A stretch of DNA of 57,374 nucleotides from Saccoglossus kowalevskii (taxonomy: Eukaryota > Hemichordata > Enteropneusta > Harrimaniidae): contig NW_003135352.1 of assembly GCF_000003605.2 (NCBI RefSeq), forward strand, positions 148,670-206,043, written 5' to 3'. Shown in pieces: positions 25,912 through 35,706 of the stretch. A program made the position numbers and the translations under genes. The notes below the pieces were generated by a model that saw nothing but the letters and a program-made list of their open reading frames with translations, was not told where the DNA came from and did not search any database. The stretch's first letter is position 1, and each line of letters starts with the position of its first letter.

Positions 25912-27033
25912 TTGGAAATGTCGTCTTTGTTAAACATTATTGATATCTATATCAACATGGATGCTAAATTTATTGCTGTATATGCTGTACAACATATCTT
26001 TATTACTAAATATCTCAATCTATCATATCGTTTTAATTACAGAAATGTGTGAAACATGGCAAGCTAAATAAATAAACAAACTGTTTGGAAGTACTCAAAA
26101 CGAAAGAGCAATCATAATCCCAAAATGTCCTCATTGCTGTTTCTGGACGTTATTAATCTAAAATTAGACAAACGAACTTACAAATTGCAACAGACAAGTG
26201 CCGTGTTATGAAAGAGGACCGACATGCACTAGTTCGAAATGCACCAGACGATTCTCAAGAAGATGCAGCACTTTCTACACACGCAAACCCGTGTATACAT
26301 AATTCAGGACGAACCAATTAAATGTACTATTGAAATATATTGTGTTAGCGATAATCTAGTTGCCGTGATTAGTCAATGCTACGATTGAGTAAAATTAGAT
26401 TCATTCATTAATTCAATATGTTATATAGATATTACTAATAATTGATGTTTTCACTCGTCACCCCAATAACTGAACGTATAGTTATCGCACGCGCACACTA
26501 TTCAGTGGAAACCTCAGTTCTATTTTAGCACATCTGTTCAAATATAATCAACCCTATGTCAATGTTAACAAAACATGATGCATCTACTTTCTGCGTCTTT
26601 TACAGTCGTGCTCGTTGGATTTAACTGAATTCAACGTGAGCTTGCCGTACGCCTGCAAGAGTGAGAATGCCTCTCGGATGATTTGTTTCTAATTTCCTGT
26701 CTTTACTACGAATATGAATCTCAAACATAACGGTATTTTTAATATAATGCTCACATATTAATCCACTATGTTAAGGTTACCCTATACCCCAGCCCTGTGT
26801 TGTATTATTAAAATGCGCATTCGGCAGCCAGTGTTTTGTTCATTCATGTTTGTTTTGATGTTTGCAAGACAGTCCTACGTCACGCAAATAAAAAAACACT
26901 CGCAGTTATATGTCTCAAGTGCAAACACATATCGCATAAATTTACAATTTGCTAACATAAATGTACACATCTTGAATCCCACTCAACTCACGCGTGAACT
27001 AATAACTCGACTTCAACAGTTCACACTCTTTAA
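25912..27033. other. Non-coding AT-rich DNA, no gene seen
   Basis: The 102-codon plus frame at 26768-27076 runs into the MITE that starts at 27034 and has no domain. I do not call it a gene. Confidence 0.5.
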
Positions 27034-27158
27034 AGCGCGATGGTCGTCGCGCAGCGCGTGTTCGAATTTGATGTAAATAAACAATGTATTTTACACGCGT
27101 TGTATACGACGTTATGAGTCCCATATCGAACAGGGCGCGGCACGACGACTGCCGCCAT
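27034..27158 (+). mobile_element. TTAA-flanked MITE, family B copy 1 (125 bp)
   Basis: TTAA lies directly outside both ends (27030-27033 and 27159-27162). The left end reads AGCGCGATGGTCGTCGCG, and the right end reverse-complemented reads ATGGCGGCAGTCGTCGTG, giving imperfect terminal inverted repeats of about 25 bp. The interior, including TTACACGCGTTGTATACG, matches the second copy at 49925-50049, which has the same length and direct orientation. TTAA duplication is the piggyBac-type signature. No transposase is encoded. Confidence 0.82.
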
Positions 27159-28965
27159 TTAACAATATATGGTTAAGTTAGTTTCATTTTCGTTAAATTA
27201 ACCAACTGCTAAGCTGCGCTGATTTGCCGGTTAATACTTTCTACGTGTTAATATAGTGTAAAATGGTATACGTGACAGTAATTATTTTGAGAACACAGTG
27301 GACGCGAATGGTCGCCGATAAATCGTTACGAGCGTGTGAGCCACGATATTATCTTTGCCGATGAAATAGTGTAAACCCCCCGTCATTGCGCCAGCTGACG
27401 GGAGAGAATATTTTAAGGGACACAAGACAAGTCACATAGCTCTCCACGATATCTCGGCCATTTGCCTCTGAGGTATATTGTAGTACACAGTAATCGTCTT
27501 GCTATATAAGTTTGAATGATCTTACTGGTGGGTACCACGAATTGTTTTGTGCATCCAGAATATTCCATATATAAATATTTTCCTAACATCTCGAGACACC
27601 CCTCCACAAAGTGCTGCCGTGACGTCAAAATAACGTAGTTGCGTGAAAGCAATATCCTTCAATGCGACAAATGTGTCGTCGTTCGTCGTCAGAGTATAGT
27701 AATTTTTTTCGAAAAACATAATTGTCATTGGTGGACAACGATAGATGTGATCGACCTTTTTCAGACTATTACGTCAAAGAAACGGTTCATCGCTTAAAGG
27801 CGCAATTTATAGGAAAGATGTGTAAATTTAGTGATATTGACAGTTCCACAGCTCTCAGATCCAATGTCATGATTGATCATCAACGCGATTCAAGTGACTG
27901 ACCAAGTAGCAAATAGTCGACTTTGTCTAATCATGCGTCAGGCAACAACCATTCCACTTGGGCAACATTAAACGTTGGTTGCCGGGAATAAAGAATGCTG
28001 CCAACGTGTCTTGAAATCAACTGGAATCTTTTCTCTCTTGTTACATTACGCTAGCCCTATTTCAAACAGGATATGATAAAAACACCATGCAAATGTCCTT
28101 ATAGTTAAAATCATAGCCACAAGATAAAACATCTGATTTAACATGTATACATTTGCATTTGTATAATCTTGTATTGATCTCGTTCTTATGAATTATATAA
28201 CCATAGAAGACTGTTGATCCAGAAATCAGGTAACATATCTATATATTGTAACATAATATCCTACACAATCACTGGATTTTATGCATTCATTACTCGTGTG
28301 TTTCTCAGGTTCTGGTCTTTATGATAGAGTGTATTATTTGTGATTTGGACCGTTACGGGAAAACTAAGCACCGATAGTTGGTCTATGACACAACTGCAAA
28401 TAATACCGTCTGAATTGCAAATGACACTGAATATCAGACACACCGAATATAATGTGATATTAGAGGTTTTAAATTACCACATCTCCCTAAATTTCAATAT
28501 TGCCCTGCAGACACGAGTATGTAGTAGACCTGCATATGATTTTTTTGTCAGCAATTAAAAATCAAAGAAAGCTTAAGAAGAACTCCCGTGTGTAGAAGAT
28601 ATTGGAGGCATGACAAACAATGAAGAATACTGTTTATTATTATTATTAGAAGCACATCTTCATTACGCATAACCAGATCGTGTTTATTGCATTCAAAATC
28701 AATAGAGCAAATGATTAGGATGGTTCATAGCAGCTATGATTTAACAATTACAAATATTTAATGAAATAATGACCATATATGATGACTTAATATTTTGGTC
28801 ATATATATATCTTGTCAGACCACAAAATTATACCACCGGTTGCATGTCCCTATCTACAACAGTATTTAGTACATTACAGTTATGCACATTAGGAAACATA
28901 TCTCTGTGGAGTACCTATAAATCGGTTAATTTATGCAAAGTAAGTAATTAGTGAGCACAACATTT
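27159..28965. other. Non-coding DNA, no gene seen
   Basis: Overlapping minus frames at 27413-27652 and 27522-27728 have somewhat raised GC but no clear splice sites or motif. Remaining frames are of chance length. Confidence 0.45.
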
Positions 28966-29857
28966 AACCCTAAACTGAACATATACCAAGATTCATTGAA
29001 TCTGATGAGTGGTTGAGATATTGGTGAAAATGTTCAATATTGGCTAATTAATATGTACATTAGGCCATTTATATACACAGGCTTCAACCAAAAACTAATC
29101 AATGCTGCGGAATATACCTAAACATCTATATACTAATTTTCCTTGAAATCTGTTTAATAGTACATGAAAAGCAAGTGCAAATGCTTAATTGGCCAATTAA
29201 TATGCAAATTAGATAATTAATATGCATGGATTTCAACCTAAAACTAATCAGGTTTGCGCATTATTCCAGACCATCTATGTACCAAGTTTCATTGAAGTCT
29301 GTTTAATAAATAGTACATGAGAAACAAGTGAAAATGCTTAAATTTGGTTGGTCAATATGCAAATTGGGTAATTAATATGCATGACAATTCAACCAAAAAC
29401 TAATCATATCTGAACATTATTCTAGAGCATGTACAAAGTTTCATTGAAATCTAGCGCATGAGAAACAAATGAATATGCTAAAAATCGGCTAATTCAAATA
29501 CAAATAAGGCAATTAATATGCACAGGATTTCAACCAAAATTGTACCTGGTCTGAGTATTATCCTAGAGTATATATGTACCAAGCTTCATTGAAATCTGTT
29601 GAATGGTACATGCGAAACAAGTGAAAATGCTTAAAATTGGCTCATTAATATGGTATTAGGTTAATTAGGTAATTAGTATGCATGGAATTTCTATCATAAG
29701 CGAATCAGGTTCGAGCATTATCCTAGATCATGTACCAAGTTTCACTGAAATCTGTTTTTATATTACATGAGAAACAAGTGTAAATGCTTAAATTTGGTTA
29801 ATCAATATGCAAAATTGTATTATCCTAGTTTCATTGGAATTAGGCAGACAGACAGAA

Positions 29858-29888
<31 letters not shown>

Positions 29889-29950
29889 CATACACACAGC
29901 CGCACTAACCGCAAAGACTCCCATTGTGTGCTTCGCATAAGGGGGTCAAA
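28966..29950 (+). mobile_element. Pearl/HINE-like composite element 1
   Basis: Degenerate tandem units share words such as CAACCAAAAACTAATCA, ACCAAGTTTCATTGAAATCT, GAAACAAGTGAAAATGCTTA and AATTAATATGCA. The CAACC landmark recurs at 29085, 29234, 29390, 29531 and about 29692, giving units of 141-161 bp. The array is followed by CAGACAGACAG and a CA microsatellite (about 29843-29899), then a unique tail ending in a hairpin (CCC..TGTG / CGCA..GGGG, about 29919-29946). Tandem core + microsatellite + terminal hairpin is the layout of bivalve pearl elements and Helitron-like HINE/DINE-1 elements. No protein is encoded. A matching 5' subterminal repeat was not found, so the left end is approximate. 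Confidence 0.65.
29858..29899 (+). repeat. (CA)n microsatellite inside composite element 1
   Basis: An ACACAC run with two interruptions (CGCACA and TACACA) lies between the CAGA repeats and the hairpin tail. Confidence 0.95.
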
Positions 29951-31017
29951 AACATTGTTATATTTGTCAACACTAGTGGCTACATGGATCACGGATGTTC
30001 GGCTGTAAATACTATCAATTATGAATCACTTAAAAAATGCTGAAATACATCGTCTGTGATTTAATTGCTTTGCTCGTTCATGTAGGGCGAAAGGGGAAAC
30101 GTAGGGAACAAAACTATTGATTTGGGGAATTATAAGATTATATAATAAGGCCGTGCAAGTGATCTCCGTACCGATAAACTGGTTTAATTATGTATATTTT
30201 CAATATCAAAAGTCTCAAAGTACATTTCTATGAATATTCATCATATATTCCCATGAATAAACACTGTAAACGACTTATATCGAGGCCAGGGATTGTGGCT
30301 GACGAGGACGGGCGCCATATAAAGACAGCGGTTAGACAGATTCTCTGCTCAAGTGCGGGTGTCTCTTTATGCATTCCAATTCAGGGGAAATACAAACTAC
30401 CGGGAGTATGTGGTCATGCGGAAAGATTTGAAAGTAATTCTATTATTAACGGCATGTTGGGTGTGAAACCCACATAATAAAATAAAATTTAATATCACTC
30501 GCTATGCTTCCGTTGAAACGTTAGTTTCGCTGTATATGCTGTATTTTTGTACAAATAAATTGGCTTAATATGGCTATAGAAGTGAAGTAATTGCTTTGCT
30601 TCAACGTGCAAAGCTACGCAATATTAATATTTTTATGAGATTTTGTACGCGGATCATAAAATCGAATACTTTGATACAAATTCAACAATATTGTCTGTTT
30701 TGCGGGAACAATTTCTATACCTATAAATGTCTTTTTTATGTGGAGTTTTTTTTCTCCATATTTCAATCCCCCAAAAAATTAAAATATATAACATTATAAC
30801 TGATCGAAAGGCGGACATGAGTAAAGTCTGTCAGCTGGTGCCTTCCACGGGACCTGCTGGGATTACCGGATAATCTCCGAGCCACCATATATGCTTATGT
30901 TATATGTGTATGTCTGCAGTAAATTTGTATTCACTGAAGTCGATAAAAGCGAGTTATTATTATTGGCCATGGGAACAAGCTCACCCGTTTGATACAGCTG
31001 AATAAGAAATAGGACGT

Positions 31018-31031
31018 GTTTCCATGGCAAA
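31018..31031. promoter_or_regulatory. RFX X-box-like palindrome
   Basis: GTTTCCATGGCAAA has two mismatches from GTTGCCATGGCAAC. It is one of three such sites within 2 kb. Confidence 0.35.
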
Positions 31032-31351
31032 TTTGGAGAGGTGCTTTCGACGCGTACACCACTAACACCTCCTTTGCCCATAAATCGGTGATGATGTCAC
31101 GGTGAAAAGCCAATCTCCCTTTCAAACCGGAAATCTCGCATCCGCCTCTGATCATCTTAAGAAATTCGCATAAATTTACACAACTAGTTTGTCTCAGTTT
31201 ATTTAAACGTAATTTATAGTTTAAATTGGATGATTTACGTACAATACACACACTCGTAAAGTGTATTTAAACTCTATTCTCAGGAAATGTTAAAATAGCC
31301 CTCACTTGTCAACAGTAATTTAATAAAGTAGTTGGATTTTTCCTGTCATTG

Positions 31352-31368
31352 TATATATATATATATAT
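31352..31368. repeat. (TA)n microsatellite
   Basis: A short uninterrupted TA run followed by TCGATTTATA. Confidence 0.9.
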
Positions 31369-31922
31369 CGATTTATATTACACTAGCTATTCGTTTGCAC
31401 TGACGATGAAGTCGAACACGTGTCAAACTATAATAGAATAACTTCAATCATTTCAGGTACTCGATCTATATATTCACTTAAATTGGCGAAAAACAACAAC
31501 GAAGCTTCGAAAAAGGCAGATGTTCTTTGAAAAAGAAAAAACTCTCGACACGTTGTCAAAAATATTGTTTGGCAATAAGGTTATTATGTAAATTGGGATC
31601 TACAGTATGGTAGGGCATGTTGTTAAAATGGTAAACTGTGGCCCTCATTTTAATTAATAGTATAACATTGTTATTTAGGTCGTTGACAGTTTAATTGAGT
31701 ATAATATTCAATTAAATATTATCGTACAGCACCATAACTGTTTGTCAAAACTGGGCATCGCATGGCAAATTCGTTATTTTGTTTGCGCTTAAAATGCCAG
31801 GTTTTCCCTCAAACGTTACTAGTAATCGCAAACAGGTGTCTGCACTTGACCTTGTAGTAGACTCAAACTCAAATTTGGTGACATTATCTCAACAATAGTG
31901 AACGTATATCTCATATGTACAC

Positions 31923-31936
31923 GTTGCTATGGCAAC
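31923..31936. promoter_or_regulatory. RFX X-box-like palindrome, best match
   Basis: GTTGCTATGGCAAC differs at one base from the palindromic RFX consensus. It sits inside the longer perfect hairpin ACGTTGC-TATG-GCAACGT (31921-31938). RFX proteins bind this sequence class in animals and use it to control ciliary genes. No start site is recognised next to it. Confidence 0.5.
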
Positions 31937-32387
31937 GTACATGTGTGCATTGGGAAAATACCCTTATGTCGAATCGAACCAAATATCTGAAGCAGACAAA
32001 CTAAAAAAAATCAAGGGCCATACACGTCACGCCGTTCCACGGATGCTACAGCAGGCAATCAATTGAGCGATACGTAATCGATTTCGCCTACGAGATGAGA
32101 ATTTCACTCACTTTGTCACTCTTATAAGATTCCCGTAGGCGCAAGGAAAATACTTCCTATGATGTGTCATTGATTTGAACGAGTTGACGTTAATGTTCTA
32201 GTTTTTCATATTCACTCAGCAAATATCACGCTATTTTATTTCAAAATACAATAATAAAAGCTGTGGCGAGGATAGTGATAAATCAATGTTATTGTACAAA
32301 TGATGTGTCAATGTGTTCGTATTTTTTTCATAAAGGGCATGTTCGAGGACGTATTGCGACATAAGACAAGCAGCCTGTCGGCTGAGA

Positions 32388-32788
32388 TAGCTCCGCTGTT
32401 AGCAATGCACATGGCAATTAAAGAACAGAAGATATCATTAGAAAATGAACAAATCTGAGAGAGGTCCACATGTAGTACCTATATGTATAATATATCAAAG
32501 CAATTGGACTTGCGGTTTTCAACAAGAAGTCGAAAATATCACTTTTTACCAAAAATGACAAAAATATTCACCAAAATTAGAGAATTGAAGATATCATGAA
32601 ATGAACAAATCTGAGAGAGGTCTACCCAAGGTACATATACACCAAGTATCAAAGCATTCAGGCTTGTAGTTTTCAAGAAGAAGTCGAAAAAGTAAAACAT
32701 TGACACGGACGACGGACGACGACGACGGACGACGACGGACAATCACTCATATGATAAGCTCCGCTCGACAAAGTCGACAGCGGAGCTA
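32388..32788 (+). mobile_element. Pearl/HINE-like composite element 2
   Basis: The left end TAGCTCCGCTGT (32388-32399) is exactly reverse-complementary to the right end ACAGCGGAGCTA (32777-32788). Between them are two tandem units offset by 159 bp (GAAGATATCA at 32428 and 32587) sharing AAATGAACAAATCTGAGAGA and AGAAGTCGAAAA. A GGACGACGAC microsatellite (about 32702-32740) follows, and then a 3' hairpin (32757-32787) with 13-bp arms, an AAA loop and a CA bulge. The tandem core, microsatellite, hairpin and subterminal inverted repeats match the known design of bivalve pearl and HINE/DINE-1 elements. No coding capacity. The sequence is unrelated to element 1 apart from design. Confidence 0.75.
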
Positions 32789-34470
32789 ATAAAAAGTACC
32801 ATGTGTCATTAAAGGTGGTATGTTAATATTAATTTAAAGGGCGACAATAAGATTACATGGCGACGTGCACAACGCATGTAAAACACACTGTTTGTTTACC
32901 TCCCTTTAGACTAGGAAATAAAATGAACAAATTGAAAACTAGTCAAATGCTTGATATTGTTCGCGGTAAATAAATGACAACGAACAAACAATTGAAAGAG
33001 GACACTGAACATGTTTCCATGGAAACAATAACTGTGATTTGTCCGCAACGTTAAAACGGGGCTCCCCAATCACCGGGTTTGCACCATGGAACCAAATGAT
33101 ACGATTGTTCTTGTTGTTCAAAAAAAACAATCTGTCTATTGTTTCCCATTGTCTTTTCAATTTAGGAAGAACTGACAATTAACTCAATAAACGTCCCTGG
33201 CGGCCATTTTGAAAATTTAAATTGGTGACGATACATAGAGATAATTAAAGAACTATTACGGTTATACGTACTCCTATGTTTTCATTCAGGCTTTCGAAAA
33301 ACCAGTAATTGAAAATAACTTTGGGGTTAAAACATTGCTAATCATGGGGGTGGCTCAAAAAGTGAGTGTGACCGGTGCATTTTTTTTTTTATCTGCACAT
33401 TTTTATTTTTATTCAATGTGTCAACTTCCTTTTACTGCAACACTTTGCATGATTTTTTTTTTCAGTGTCTAGCTTGCAATTTGTGTTAAAACAAATCTTC
33501 CACTCCACCCCCCATAAATTCAAATGGTCGAACCCTCCGAAAAATTAAAGCCTGAGAAAATGTCTTTATCTAAAGTATGTTAGTCGCGTCCATCTCTAAT
33601 ATATTTCACGATTTAATGCATATTTTCCAATATCACGATGTTGTGCTAATGTTGATATTTCTCCCCTCAGAAAGTTACTTTACGGTATAATGAAATAATA
33701 TAGATCAAAGACAGACTACTGTCGTGTCGTATAAAATACCACCATAAGTTTTCTTTCTATGTGTGTAGTATATCAGCCTAATTACTCCTACGCTTCACTA
33801 ACTTTAACTCGACGCTCTCATATATAGGGAACACACGTTTATTGTAATAAAATTCAATATTATACTGATGTGTTGGCTGCTGTGATATTGTATTAACACT
33901 CATTACAATAGATTTGTATGTTGATTGTCATTTGCCGCAATGTTTACCCACCGTATACCTGGTAGGGTAATTAGATCCACGGTCGACGTAAAACATATGG
34001 AAAGTGCTCGACAGATATTAATTACCTAGTTCGGGAAATATTCTGACCGTCTTTCTCAGAATCATATAAGCTCGACATAGCAATGTGTCGTGATGTGTTA
34101 GTGAGCTCACAAATCTGTCAATTAATAATATTATGGGGGGGAGCAACAATTGTTTTCAGATCTAGGATAAATCATTGTAGTTATGTATATACACGAACAA
34201 ATATACTGGTCGTGAGGCAGGGTAGCACAATATAGTTTTTTTTCAATAATGGCATATAGGAAATAATTCCCTTTTTTTGGCTCGTGATGTTCTAACAGTG
34301 CCGTGGATTATATTGGATTCGTACAATCTGTTTAAAGCTGGCTAGGAAAACACTGAACATACGCAACTCGCTCTCTACAAAAGAAATGCACTATAATTTC
34401 ACGAATAATAAAAAAAAAATTCGCATTTGTCATAAGAAATGTTTACATATATGCGATACATACTCCTTAC
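32789..34470. other. Non-coding DNA, no gene seen
   Basis: The minus frame at 32939-33178 is 79 codons with no recognised domain. It shares the words FPWKHV with the frame at 30863-31081 only because both cover an X-box-like CCATGGAAAC sequence. Poly-T tracts occur near 33380, 33455 and 34235. Confidence 0.45.
33013..33026. promoter_or_regulatory. RFX X-box-like perfect palindrome
   Basis: GTTTCCATGGAAAC is a perfect 14-base palindrome with two mismatches from GTTGCCATGGCAAC. It is the third such site in the 31.0-33.0 kb cluster. Confidence 0.4.
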
Positions 34471-34612
34471 ATAGAGACACATCGGGCGAGGTGTCGAATT
34501 GTTTATGCCAACAACCAAGGCGTAGTTGTTCGTGGCGGTAAACTCGGAAACTGTCGTCTCTTGTCGGAATCATAATCCCCAGTCGTTCATATGAAATATA
34601 GATATCCGTAAA
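34471..34612 (-). CDS. Candidate internal coding exon, unknown protein
   Basis: On the minus strand a 142-base block is bounded by an acceptor-like TTCATCACTCAG and a strong donor-like AT|GTAAGG (GT at plus 34469-34470). It is open in the frame that enters at phase 0 and leaves at phase 1. The peptide has balanced composition, for example RLGIMIPTRDDSFRVYRHEQ followed by a single Cys-Trp pair and an acidic stretch. GC is higher than in the flanks. I recognise no domain. The exon lies about 1 kb downstream, in its own direction, of a ZNF143-like site at 35684-35706 and 64 bp from another at 34676-34688, which would suit a gene start. It could also be a chance frame with a chance donor. Confidence 0.27.
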
Positions 34613-34675
34613 CTGAGTGATGAATCGCACAGTGTGATGATGATTATCGAGCGACTTAGGGGAGGAATATAACGC

Positions 34676-34688
34676 CTGGGAATTGTAG
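34676..34688 (-). promoter_or_regulatory. ZNF143/Staf-like core site
   Basis: The minus strand reads CTACAATTCCCAG, identical to the core of the ZNF143/Staf binding sequence (ACTACAAYTCCCA). The 3' part of the long consensus (about TGCA) is not kept. In vertebrates such sites lie at promoters of mRNA and snRNA genes. Activity here is inference. Confidence 0.35.
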
Positions 34689-35683
34689 GCCCGATGATAT
34701 GATATAAAAGTATTAAAAGGTTCACGATTTTGGGAATAATAAAGATGAATAAATAATGAATAAGAGTACAGTCGTAAAAATGCTTAAAACAAGTTGTTGA
34801 AAGGCTGGTCATAAAGAACGCAAAGAAGTGGTAAAGTTTAGGAAAAAATGCAGCAATTTTTAACCTACGAAAACAAATATGTCAATATGTCCACACCACA
34901 GCCACAGATATTACAACAACATCGTGTTAAACAAACAATCTACTTCAAAAAGGAGAAATTAAAGTCCAGGGTTCTTCTACCAAGCCCTCAACACCCCTTC
35001 CCGATTCACCAGAGGAAAATGAATGTTTTTGTGTGTTTTACGAATAAATAAAACAAACCTGAGTCTAACTTGGTAGAGAGCGCAACAGACGGTAGACTGA
35101 TTACCATTATTGTACCCTTTCCGCCGATATTAGTCAAACAGATGGTTCGAATTATACGACACCACGTCCAAAATAAGCACTAGTTTGAACTGCTGTAAAA
35201 TAATCCATATAAATGCAAATAAGAGTCTATATGTGTGTGTGTTTCTTTTCAACATTCATCTATGGCATCGTGTTTTGACAGCCATGCCGGGCCCTGTCCC
35301 ATGACATAAAAAAACAACACTCGTCGCATGCACAGAACATTATGTAAATAAGGCCAAATGTAAATTAAATTTGTTTAACGTTTACCTTGTTTACTATTTT
35401 TGGATTTGTTTCCATTCAATACAGTTTAACTGAAAAACGATTACTGTAGAATTAATCTATAAACTTTCAATTTCATTTCAATTACCTTCAGGCCTCTTGC
35501 TGTGGTTGTCGTTGACTTGCCGGAATTATTTTATTCGTACCATAAACACCCCCATGATCATAAATTAGCATATTTATTCACTCGCCGATAATTAAAATGA
35601 CAATGATGACCGACCATTAACTACACGCGTCGGAGAAGCATAACTGCGAAATCACATATTCTCTGCTTTGAACTGTGGAATCA
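34689..35683. other. Non-coding DNA between ZNF143-like sites
   Basis: Frames at 34570-34812 (minus) and 34848-35051 (plus) are short, AT-driven and unrecognised. No RNA gene seen. Confidence 0.45.
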
Positions 35684-35706
35684 CAGTGCATTATGGGTTT
35701 TGTAGT
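35684..35706 (-). promoter_or_regulatory. ZNF143/Staf-like long site
   Basis: The minus strand reads ACTACAAAACCCATAATGCA followed by CTG. Against the 23-base ZNF143/Staf consensus (ACTACAA..CCCA...TGC...TG) I count two substitutions, both in the AA for YT positions. A short hairpin, ACTGTG-GAAT-CACAGT, overlaps its edge (about 35672-35687). A match of this length is unlikely by chance, but a repeat origin is not excluded. Confidence 0.5.

Larger units (their letters stand above)
29951..32387. other. Non-coding DNA with X-box-like sites
   Basis: No gene is supported. Two minus-strand frames over 30863-31251 stay open together and end at a good splice-donor-like GG|GTGAGC. The acceptor and frame cannot be decided, so I do not call an exon. 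GCCATATAAAGA near 30312-30323 is TATA-like. A TA microsatellite lies at 31352-31368. Confidence 0.45.

Noticed and set aside
30863-31251. Two overlapping minus frames ending at a good donor-like GG|GTGAGC
   Set aside because: Both frames stay open, no acceptor is convincing and no domain is recognised, so the frame cannot be chosen.
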